Program-made: the position numbers and the translations under genes | The notes under the pieces: model-generated | Databases searched by the model: none | The model's input: the letters and a program-made list of their open reading frames with translations, nothing else | What the model was told of the DNA's origin: nothing | Assembly: GCA_030614005.1 (NCBI GenBank) | Contig: JAUWKS010000012.1 | Span: 1 to 64,000 of the forward strand | From: Candidatus Heimdallarchaeota archaeon | Lineage (GTDB): Archaea; Asgardarchaeota; Heimdallarchaeia; JABLTI01 | Reading direction: 5' to 3' | DNA length: 64,000 bases | Part shown: positions 45,022-53,059 of the stretch, one piece after another | How the letters are laid out: each line of letters starts with the position of its first letter | Numbering within the stretch: position 1 is the stretch's first letter

Positions 45022-47220
45022 TCATTCAATATGAATTTCAACATTATCTACCCAAGATGTTACACCAAATAAACTTTGTTGACTCTCAAGAAATGATTTA
45101 TTGACTTTCACATAAAGAATAGCTTTGTCGGCATTAAGAAGGTTTTTTCGAAACTCAAGTAAATTTGCTGCTTCTTTTATTAGGTGTGGAAGATCTGGTT
45201 CGTAAGAGATATTACTCCGATCTTTACAGCTGACTAATATCATCTTGTCATTTTGGAAGGCAATATGATCAATTTCAAATGGCTTACTGATATTTGAAAG
45301 GAAAACATTTGAAGCTACTTGATAGTCTTCTGTTATTAGCCTATCTCGTATTTCTTGCTCATAAGTTGTTCCATCTCCTCTTCGATTTTTAATATCATGA
45401 ACTTTTATTGATAATGGCAATTTTTCTTGTAGTTGTTTTTTATATTGAAGAAGAACTAGCAAGTTTGAATTCTGTGTTAATTGATACTTGAGTTCGAGTA
45501 TTCCAAAATAATCCTTCTCAACTAGAAATGAATGAATCATTTGAAATACTGTACGTCTATTTGGTTCGATAACTTTTTCAGAAATTACACCTAAATCAAC
45601 ATTCGTTTGTTGAGATTCTCTGTTAACAACATCTTTTATGTAAGAATAGAGTAATTGGAAGTCAGTTACTGAAATATTCATCAATAGGCAGTATTCAGTA
45701 ATATTGGGTGAGTTTAAAGAGGTGATTACTGACAAACATTCTAATGCTTCATTTTGCAATTCTGCCTTAGATACAACTTCGCTTGTTATAGGATGAATTT
45801 GACTTGATTTATTTTCAGTTAGTAAAGCTTGTTTTTTTGAGTATTCTAACATAGAGTCAATTATTAAATCTAGTGAATCCCTTATGTTCATAGTAGCCGA
45901 TAAACCAATGAGAAGAACCCCACAAGATAAACCATATTGTTTAGTTATTTGAAAATGAGTGTGTAAACGCAAAATATCTTGATTAATAAATAAGAATGGA
46001 AACACATACACAAATTTATTAATTTTTCTTGTTGTGTGTAATAAATCTGCTATTGCATATTCAAGCTCACTACTAAGTGTTTTATCTGATGTTTTTATCT
46101 CACACAGTAGTAGAAATTGTAAACGTTTGTTTACGGCTATTACATCAACAATTTTTCTATTACCATTGATATTTTCATCTGAATTATTGAAGTTTAATAA
46201 TACTTCAGGTAGTAGTATCAAATCTCTTGTGGTTGCAAATTGTTTTATAATATTCCTAACCAACAACTCATATGAGAAATCGCAATGGTCACCCAATGCA
46301 CTGGAATATGACTTGAGAGTTTTGAGAGAAAGGCCTCTGCACTCAAGAAGAGACATTAGTTGTAAATCTTTTTCTGCAATTTCTGTTAACTCAAAATCTG
46401 GAGATGAGAATAAAACCGTAATTGATTTTCTTTTCCCACAATAAGGAAAATAAAGACATTTCTCAGGCTTTCTTCCAGTGTGCTGTCTGATTATTCGAGT
46501 TTCAATAATCATTGTTTCTTCACCATCTTTAGAAGCAATTACTAATTCTGATTTTTTAAACCAATCTTTGATGTAATGATTCAATTGGTATGACAAGGAA
46601 ATAGATCCACCATCTGTTAATGTTCCAATTGCCTTAATAAAAAGTAAACCTTTATCTCTATAGATTGTGAATTTACGATTTCCTTTACCGCCATTGATAA
46701 TGGGTGTTAGTAAGCATACGTTCGGTAGTTGTACGGAATTTAATAGAGTTAGAGCTTTTTGATACTTCTTTGTTGGTATAAAGTATGAGTTATTTATCAT
46801 ATTAATCTGGCAAATAATTATTTCCCTATGTTGGAAATCTGATGAATTTGAAAGATGAATGTATATACCATTTTTAATTTTAGTAATTTTAATGAGAATG
46901 TTAAGGTAATGGGTTCCTGCTGAAACTGACTTGATTTGTATTTGCAATATGTTAGATCTATTTCCAATTTCAAACCATTGAGTTATTTCCTTTGGTATGT
47001 TGATTATGCTATTTTTTAATATCCGTCCCTTTAATTCTATTATTCCATTAGAATATATACTAAAACCATTTTTCTTTGATGTCATATCTTTTTGAAAGAC
47101 TAATTCCTTTTCCATTTTCATAGTTTTTGAGATATTGTTTCCTAACACCAGAGTCATAATTATCAATATAATATAAGAGTAAGGAGTTATAAGTATTTTG
47201 TGGAAATCCAAACTTTCCAA
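45022..47220 (-). CDS. Large protein with two PD-(D/E)xK nuclease-like motifs
   Basis: 732 residues. A hydrophobic N-terminal helix (ILITPYSYIILIIMTLVL) could be a membrane anchor, or the true start may be a later Met such as MKMEKELVFQK. Around residue 370, DVIAVNKRLQFLLLCEIKTSD fits the D...ExK nuclease core. The C-terminus has FEIDHIAFQNDKMILVSCKD (D651, K666) preceded by GTTYEQEIRDRL, resembling Card1/Can2 (DUF1887) nucleases. The region between is helical. Two nuclease-like cores in one chain, beside a LAGLIDADG protein, point to a DNA-targeting defence or element-stability role (inference). Divergent from the AbrB gene. Confidence 0.6.
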   Translation of the reverse strand: MESLDFHKILITPYSYIILIIMTLVLGNNISKTMKMEKELVFQKDMTSKKNGFSIYSNGIIELKGRILKNSIINIPKEITQWFEIGNRSNILQIQIKSVSAGTHYLNILIKITKIKNGIYIHLSNSSDFQHREIIICQINMINNSYFIPTKKYQKALTLLNSVQLPNVCLLTPIINGGKGNRKFTIYRDKGLLFIKAIGTLTDGGSISLSYQLNHYIKDWFKKSELVIASKDGEETMIIETRIIRQHTGRKPEKCLYFPYCGKRKSITVLFSSPDFELTEIAEKDLQLMSLLECRGLSLKTLKSYSSALGDHCDFSYELLVRNIIKQFATTRDLILLPEVLLNFNNSDENINGNRKIVDVIAVNKRLQFLLLCEIKTSDKTLSSELEYAIADLLHTTRKINKFVYVFPFLFINQDILRLHTHFQITKQYGLSCGVLLIGLSATMNIRDSLDLIIDSMLEYSKKQALLTENKSSQIHPITSEVVSKAELQNEALECLSVITSLNSPNITEYCLLMNISVTDFQLLYSYIKDVVNRESQQTNVDLGVISEKVIEPNRRTVFQMIHSFLVEKDYFGILELKYQLTQNSNLLVLLQYKKQLQEKLPLSIKVHDIKNRRGDGTTYEQEIRDRLITEDYQVASNVFLSNISKPFEIDHIAFQNDKMILVSCKDRSNISYEPDLPHLIKEAANLLEFRKNLLNADKAILYVKVNKSFLESQQSLFGVTSWVDNVEIHIE

Positions 47221-47272
47221 AATATGCTTAAATTGCGAAAAATACTTAATCTATAAGGTAAAATAAGTAACT

Positions 47273-47440
47273 ATGAAATTCATAGGTAGCGCTAAACTCT
47301 ACGGAAAAAATCAAATCACCGTCCCAAAAGAAGTAGTAGAAGAATTGAAGTTAAAACAAGGAACACAAATCATCTTCCTTCAAAACGATGAAGGTTACGT
47401 GTATATCGTAACTGAAGTTGCTTTACCATCTAAAGAATAA
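47273..47440 (+). CDS. AbrB/SpoVT-type DNA-binding protein
   Basis: 55 residues. FIGSAKLYGKNQITVPKEV followed by LKLKQGTQIIFLQND is the swapped-hairpin AbrB fold of antitoxins and transition-state regulators. It diverges from the nuclease gene at 47220 across 52 bp and could repress both. No cognate toxin is adjacent. Confidence 0.85.
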   Translation: MKFIGSAKLYGKNQITVPKEVVEELKLKQGTQIIFLQNDEGYVYIVTEVALPSKE

Positions 47441-47447
47441 GAGAGCC

Positions 47448-47670
47448 CTATTGATTCTTTTTTTTTAGATTCTTAGGAACAGTTCGTGTGTCAAATCGTA
47501 AACAATTATCATCAACATACTCTCCGGAATTATCCCAATGTGTCATTTTTAACATACTTTTATCAGTACTTATACACTTATCTTCAGTTAATCCTTCTCG
47601 TAATATTTGGAAACTCAAGTAAGAAAAAGGATCATAAGGAGGGAAAGGTGATAATTTAACCTTTTACAAG
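47448..47670 (-). pseudogene. Possible gene remnant (about 70 codons)
   Basis: Between stops the minus strand reads an open stretch with protein-like composition (LSPFPPYDPFSYLSFQILRE...THWDNSGEYVDDNLRFD) but no start codon near its 5' end. It lies in the otherwise gene-free gap 47441-47896. It may be the 3' fragment of a lost cargo gene; family not recognised. Confidence 0.35.
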
Positions 47671-47896
47671 ATGAAAAAGTATTAATTTTCATTACAAGTG
47701 AAGTTGAAATATCGTATCCAAAGGGCTAATAGAGATGAAAAGTCAAGGATTATTTGACCAGTAAACAAAATTAGTAAAGACGACTGATTTAGAATTTGAC
47801 AGATTGAAAAGTTCAACTAGTAAAGCAAACCAAAAATTGAAATATATACTAGAATAAAAAGATCTTATTCTAATGAGTATTAAGCAATGACTAGAC

Positions 47897-50815
47897 TTAA
47901 ATTTTATAATTTATACAATCATCTGAATGAAACTCTTTTTTCTTGCAGAAAAATGGTAGTCCAGGTTTTATAAGGTTTTTATTTTCTTCTTCAAAATGCT
48001 TACATGCGTTATTCAATTTAAGAAGTAGTTCTAATGGATCAAAAATTTTTTCAGTATCTTTTAATCCATAAAAATAGGCTTTTCTTACAGCGTTATCTAG
48101 TTCTTCATGTAATTTTTTTAGAATATTATCTCCGGGTAATTCTAAGGTTCTATATATTTCTCTTAATGACAAATGCTTTTCGTCTCTTAGTTTGTTCCGG
48201 GTTATTCTTAATTCTCTAGCTTTATTTGCTACATCAATACAGAGTTTAACTTTTTCATCCAAGTTATCTTGAATATCAATATCATTTATAACACCAAATT
48301 GAGGCCAGGGAAAAGTATTATAGATTGTTGTTATTGTATATCTATAATCTCCTTTCAAAGTTGAACAACGTGCTTTTATCCATTCCCAATGAAATGAACT
48401 CTGTAAAATACCAAATGAATAATCATCACCTAAAGGAAATGCTATTAGTGCATCATTTGGTCGAATATTTGATGAAACAAAATCAAATATGGATCTTTTT
48501 GCAACCCGACTACAAGCAATGTATCTTGGAATATTCTTGATTAGGTTAATTAAATCCTTTCTAGTTCTCCAAAATAACCACCATTTCTTTAAATGATTTT
48601 GACGAACGGTATCTTTTTTCTCTAGTTTTTCATATAGCTTCATTTCTTCATCAGCTTTTTGTTCAATTGTTGGGAGAACCTTTTGTTTTATTATTTTAAA
48701 TGGGGTTTTAAATTTCTGTGCATCAAATAAAGACATCGATTGAAAATCTATCACTAATCGGTCTGGTCGAGATTTTATATTACCCAGCATTGCGTTTGCT
48801 ATTAAGTAAGGAAAAATTACTTCTCTCGCTTTAGGTTCCTTTTTGAAAATATCTTTAGCTTGTTGTCGAGATAAAATAAACCCACTGTGTCCATGAGTTT
48901 GACCTTGGTAACAAGTTCTTGAATTCTTATTTGTAATTAATGCTTTTGCTGAGATGACATCTAATTTTGGTGAAAGAGAAGAAGGTATCCATTTTAGATC
49001 ATATTCCTCGAGCAAATTATTGGGGTTTTTCTCATCATAGAATAGTAATTTCTTATTCTTAGATTCATCAGTCTCTCCCTTAATCCAATTTACAATGGAT
49101 ACGTGAACTTGAGCTTCCCCACTCCAAGGCATAGTGGAAACAGCTTCTATAATAGTTCCATTATTTTCAATAATATACTCCAACCCATCTTTTTTTGAAT
49201 AAGTTTGTCTAATTGTATTTGTACCAACAAGTCCTGCTTTACCACCTTCCTTTAACTTGTTATGAGCTTTGCGAAACCAATAAACACAGTAATCTACTCT
49301 ACCATTTACATCTGGATATTGTTTTCTTAACTTCTCCACATATTCTGGTCCAAATTCTTCAATCATCTTATTTTTAGCCTGAAAAGGAGGATTACCAATG
49401 ATTATATCTGCTTCGGGCCAGTCAATAAATAGGGCATCATCAATGATGAAATTTGTATTTAGATTATCAAAAGGTAATGGACTCTCTGCATCATAATTCA
49501 ACAAACGCTGACTATTGAATTCATTAAAAGTATCTATTGCATCTTTCTTAGCGAATGATAATGTTATTTTAGCAAGTTCAATAGCAAAAGGATTAGTATC
49601 AATTCCGAAAAATTGTGTTGATTTAATTTTAGATTGTAAAGAATGTTTTTTCTTTTCAAGTGATGGATATTCAGTTATCATTTTTCGTATTAAATCAAGT
49701 TCAATATGTTTTAATTCCCTAAACGCTACAGAGAGAAAATTACCACTTCCACAAGCAGGATCTAGAATTCTCATTTCACTTAAAGAGTTCCAAATCCTCT
49801 CCAACTCTTTTAATGATTTTGCCTCAGTTATTTTTAATCTAATCGGTCGAAGAATAGTTGGTTCTACTATTTTCATAATGTCTGATTCTCTTGTATAATG
49901 AGCACCATATTTGTGACGTTCATCTTTTCTTAGACTTGATTCAAATATATTGCCAAAAATAGCAGGTTGGATTTTAGACCAATCATGAAGAGCTACTGCG
50001 TGTAAATTTTCCAATTCACTCTTGCTTAATTCAATAGGTTGAATGATTTTAAAAATATCACCATCAAAATATGAAACTTCTTTAAATCTACCTCCTGTTT
50101 CTTTTTTTGTTGAATTCATCTTAGTAAAAAGTAATTTAAAAAGATCGTAGCTATTAGCTCCATTTATACAATCTTGAATTAATTCTGTGAAAAAACCTCG
50201 AACTGGAAATAAACCAGTATCTTCAGCAAAAAAACAAACTAAACATTGGAGTGTAAACCTTTGAGCTTTTTCATAATTAACACCTCTCTTTATTAAACTC
50301 AAATATAATTTTGCTATTTTTTGTGCTGCTACTTCTGTAACAGCAACTCTATCATTATTGAATATCGGTTTTATATCTCTTCCATGGTAAAGAAATGATA
50401 AAGCTCTCCATCTTTTCGCTAAATTATCTATATGTATTATATCAACTGGATCGGGTTGTTTGTTCCAATCAAATATCCAAAATTCATCAAAATTACACAA
50501 AATGACATAAGAAGGTCGCAATTTATAGATGTTTATCCAGTAGAATTTAGCTTGACTTATATGTTTGTTTAAATCTTCACCTCTTGATTTCATTTCTATC
50601 AATACTCTTTCAGGCCAAAATAAGTCTGCATAATAGGTTTTATTTTCGATTTTTATAGAGGCTTCAAAAGAAGCACCACACTCAAAAACCCCTTCATGTC
50701 CAAATGCTTCGAATAAATGGTTCAAGAATGTTTGGGATTCCTGTTTTTCTCTACCAGATAATTTTTTTGCAAAAGATAGAAATTCTTCAAGGTTGCTTTC
50801 AATTAGCTTTGTCAT
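47897..50815 (-). CDS. MmeI-like type IIL/IIG restriction-modification enzyme
   Basis: 972 residues, a single chain with nuclease, methyltransferase and target-recognition parts. N-terminal nuclease: YYADLFWPERVLIEMKSRG with D64, E74 and K76 (PD-ExK). Helical spacer, then SAM motif ILDPACGSGNFLSVAFREL and catalytic IIIGNPPF (N-P-P-F, N6-adenine type). The C-terminal TRD region ends YNTFPWPQFG, as in the MmeI family. Such enzymes cut DNA about 20 nt from their site and protect the host by methylating one strand. It is the outermost gene of cassette 1. BREX PglX is related but lacks the N-terminal nuclease. Confidence 0.85.
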   Translation of the reverse strand: MTKLIESNLEEFLSFAKKLSGREKQESQTFLNHLFEAFGHEGVFECGASFEASIKIENKTYYADLFWPERVLIEMKSRGEDLNKHISQAKFYWINIYKLRPSYVILCNFDEFWIFDWNKQPDPVDIIHIDNLAKRWRALSFLYHGRDIKPIFNNDRVAVTEVAAQKIAKLYLSLIKRGVNYEKAQRFTLQCLVCFFAEDTGLFPVRGFFTELIQDCINGANSYDLFKLLFTKMNSTKKETGGRFKEVSYFDGDIFKIIQPIELSKSELENLHAVALHDWSKIQPAIFGNIFESSLRKDERHKYGAHYTRESDIMKIVEPTILRPIRLKITEAKSLKELERIWNSLSEMRILDPACGSGNFLSVAFRELKHIELDLIRKMITEYPSLEKKKHSLQSKIKSTQFFGIDTNPFAIELAKITLSFAKKDAIDTFNEFNSQRLLNYDAESPLPFDNLNTNFIIDDALFIDWPEADIIIGNPPFQAKNKMIEEFGPEYVEKLRKQYPDVNGRVDYCVYWFRKAHNKLKEGGKAGLVGTNTIRQTYSKKDGLEYIIENNGTIIEAVSTMPWSGEAQVHVSIVNWIKGETDESKNKKLLFYDEKNPNNLLEEYDLKWIPSSLSPKLDVISAKALITNKNSRTCYQGQTHGHSGFILSRQQAKDIFKKEPKAREVIFPYLIANAMLGNIKSRPDRLVIDFQSMSLFDAQKFKTPFKIIKQKVLPTIEQKADEEMKLYEKLEKKDTVRQNHLKKWWLFWRTRKDLINLIKNIPRYIACSRVAKRSIFDFVSSNIRPNDALIAFPLGDDYSFGILQSSFHWEWIKARCSTLKGDYRYTITTIYNTFPWPQFGVINDIDIQDNLDEKVKLCIDVANKARELRITRNKLRDEKHLSLREIYRTLELPGDNILKKLHEELDNAVRKAYFYGLKDTEKIFDPLELLLKLNNACKHFEEENKNLIKPGLPFFCKKKEFHSDDCINYKI

Positions 50816-51073
50816 TAACTACTTCCTTCTCATTTAGATATAAATAATTGTTGTTTAGAAATTATTAAAATTTGCGATTGCACAACCGTGTTCTTAACGC
50901 TTCCCACATTCTTTTTAGATTATGTAATTAAAGTATTTCTAACTCTTTACTCTGAAACATGTGTTTTTATTTCTCTATTAGTGAAGGGGAGAAAAAATAA
51001 ATGAATTTTTTAAGGTGATTTCTTCTTTCTATAAAAAGAACACTTCTATAAAAATATGCTGCTTTTAAAGGAT
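50816..51073. other. Gene-free right end of cassette 1
   Basis: AT-rich, no ORF with protein-like composition. It contains two direct copies of TTCTATAAAAA (51027-51037 and 51044-51054) just inside repeat R1. No inverted match to the left end was found by eye. Confidence 0.5.
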
Positions 51074-51105
51074 GCCGTGGATTCAAATTCCACCCGGTCC
51101 ACCAC
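51074..51105 (+). repeat. tRNA-Ala 3'-end repeat R1
   Basis: Matches R0 from GCCGTGG to ACCAC; the base before differs (GAT instead of GAG). The next about 115 bp also match the sequence after R0 closely. Confidence 0.93.
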
Positions 51106-51219
51106 TTTCTTTTCTCTTTTCAGACTCGTTCTGTCCTTCTTTTCATTTTTATTTTGTGCTATCTGTTACCATTAAAATTTAGACTAATAGGACAAAATCA
51201 TTTTTGTTCATTTTAAAAC

Positions 51220-51713
51220 TTAGAGTTCGAAAAATCTCTTTAGCTTAACAGGATCAGCTCTATCTTCATCATCAATTATAATGAATACACCAATATTTCT
51301 CTTTATATAGTCCTCATTCTCCATTAACTCTTCTTTTACCTTCCACCCTCCTGTTGCAAATATACCATTGTCCATATCATAGCTTGGGAAGTGTGTATGG
51401 CTGATAATTAGCTTGTCAGTTTTGCGGATTTTTGGCAAGAAATTACTATCATTTGTTATCAAGTGGTTCTTCAAGTTAACTAAAGCTTGGTTCCATGTTT
51501 CATTTACTTGCTTCTTCAGACCAATATTATGTCCATGACAGATGATAAACCGCCCTTCTAAAGTGTTTAATTTTATATAAGGAACAATTTGGATATCTGG
51601 TCTATCGTACAGTAAATTTCCTTCATGTCCCATCCCTCCTGTTACAAAGACAATTTTTTCCTTAATACCTTTTTCAGCACTCCAAAGCAAAAATGAATCC
51701 AGTGCTTCTTTAT
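51220..51713 (-). pseudogene. 5'-truncated copy of the element metallophosphoesterase
   Basis: About 160 residues closely similar to the C-terminal three quarters of the gene at 34830 (shared GGMGHEGNLL, GRFIICHGHNIGLKK, RADPVKLKRFFEL). Homology extends past the longest ATG-started ORF to DKEALDSF near 51713 and then stops abruptly, so the GDVHLG and GD metal motifs are missing. Non-functional remnant. Confidence 0.9.
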
Positions 51714-51939
51714 CCAGTACAATTAGAAGAACTCAACAAATTTTTTTTCAAAACTTTATTGATTTCGTCTTGTGTTTTTAATGATAACATGTTTTATGAT
51801 TGCTTATCCGACAAAATCTAAAAGGTTATTCAGTAAGTACAATCTAACATAGGTATCAAGAATTCTTAAATATAATTACCTTGAAGTAGTACATGAACTC
51901 TTTTGATTAGGAAAAGAGCGGAGGGATTAAAATTTAAAA

Positions 51940-52854
51940 ATGAAAAAGAAATTAGGAATTTTGATGATAGTTTTTCTATTTGTTGGTATATTGAGCACAT
52001 ATATTGATGTGCGTGGAGCAACAAACTTTACTGGAACAGTAGAAAGTGAATATAGTAATCCATTGAGTAATACAACAATTACACTAGCTGATTGTTATTT
52101 TAATATCCTTGGTTCAACTACAACAAACAGTCAAGGTGAATATAGCCTTTCTGTGACATTAAACGGTAACTCACCATATTATTTATCTGCTGCAAAGAAT
52201 TACCGTTGGGACACTGATACAAAAACAGTCTATTCTGGAGGGACAAATGATTTCGAACTTGATGCGATTACTGAGAAGATTGCTGTCTTTTTCTATGCAT
52301 ATGACGCATGCAATGATGATACAATAGATACATACGAAGAGATTCTAGATGATGAGGGGTATACAAAATATTTCAGATTTGCTAATAGTGATGATGTTAG
52401 CGATGATTGTGATACAGTTGATGACTATGAACGTCCTGCTGATACTCTTTTCTGTTATATTATTGGTCACGGAGAATACGATAATTCTGAAGAAAAGTCT
52501 TACACCTATTTCAAATCAAATGAAAATACACAAGTTTACTCAGACACATTTGAATCCTATATGGATAATTGGGATTCGGCTCGAAAAGGTCTGCTTGTTG
52601 ATTCCTGTTATTCAGGTACTTGGGCAACAGATTTTACTACAAGTCCCTATTTAGCAATGTCCTCTGCAGATACTGCTAATGAAGCAGACTTCCGTTCAGG
52701 ATATTCAAATCAAGAAGGAGAATTCTCATACTACTTCTTTGAAGCTGTTGATGCAGGAGATACAGCAGTAGAAGCATGGGAAGCTGCAGAAGATGAGTGC
52801 TCTGATCAGAATCCAGAAAAAAGCGACTATTCAAGTTACACTTGGTTCAATTGA
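51940..52854 (+). CDS. Secreted caspase-like (clan CD) peptidase with N-terminal beta-sandwich
   Basis: 304 residues. Signal peptide (about 1-26), a carboxypeptidase-regulatory-like or Ig-like domain (about 28-108), then a clan CD peptidase fold: catalytic His in FCYIIGHGEYDN (H177) and catalytic Cys in GLLVDSCYSGTW (C223), each after a hydrophobic strand as in C13/C14/gingipain-type peptidases. The acidic composition suits an extracellular protein. Substrate unknown. A terminator hairpin follows. Confidence 0.75.
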   Translation: MKKKLGILMIVFLFVGILSTYIDVRGATNFTGTVESEYSNPLSNTTITLADCYFNILGSTTTNSQGEYSLSVTLNGNSPYYLSAAKNYRWDTDTKTVYSGGTNDFELDAITEKIAVFFYAYDACNDDTIDTYEEILDDEGYTKYFRFANSDDVSDDCDTVDDYERPADTLFCYIIGHGEYDNSEEKSYTYFKSNENTQVYSDTFESYMDNWDSARKGLLVDSCYSGTWATDFTTSPYLAMSSADTANEADFRSGYSNQEGEFSYYFFEAVDAGDTAVEAWEAAEDECSDQNPEKSDYSSYTWFN

Positions 52855-52861
52855 CAGAAAT

Positions 52862-52885
52862 AAAGGAATCTTTTGGGATTCCTTT
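52862..52885 (+). terminator. Hairpin plus T tract after the caspase-like gene
   Basis: AAAGGAATC (52862-52870) pairs with GATTCCTTT (52877-52885), followed by a T-rich tract. Confidence 0.55.
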
Positions 52886-52976
52886 TCTTTTATTAAAAGA
52901 GAAAAAAAATAAGTGGCAAATCAAAAAACATCAATTAAAAAAGGTCTAGCACTAAAAAAAATAATAGATAGCAACA

Positions 52977-52994
52977 ATATTCATTAGTGAATAT
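52977..52994. promoter_or_regulatory. Inverted repeat upstream of the SBBP gene
   Basis: ATATTCA-TTAG-TGAATAT, a perfect 7-bp inverted repeat 66 bp before the TTG start at 53060. Possible operator; AT-rich context lowers certainty. Confidence 0.35.
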
Positions 52995-53059
52995 AACGAA
53001 AATTTTGTGAAAATAACCTTTTTTAGTAAAGCACTTAATTAACATTTGGGGATTAAAAG

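Larger units (their letters stand above)
34683..51073 (+). mobile_element. Cassette 1: Cas1-encoding integrated element (about 16.4 kb)
   Basis: Bounded by tRNA repeats R0 and R1. It carries the Cas1-like/helicase/phosphoesterase operon, a LAGLIDADG protein, a protein with two nuclease-like motifs, AbrB and an MmeI-like enzyme. The end next to R0 (repeat, about 115 bp, phosphoesterase 3' end) recurs next to R1, which defines that end of the element family. No terminal inverted repeats were recognised by eye and no tyrosine/serine integrase is present. Confidence 0.8.

Noticed and set aside
34683..51105. Canonical casposon
   Set aside because: No PolB, no HNH nuclease and no terminal inverted repeats recognised; duplication is about 31 bp rather than about 14.
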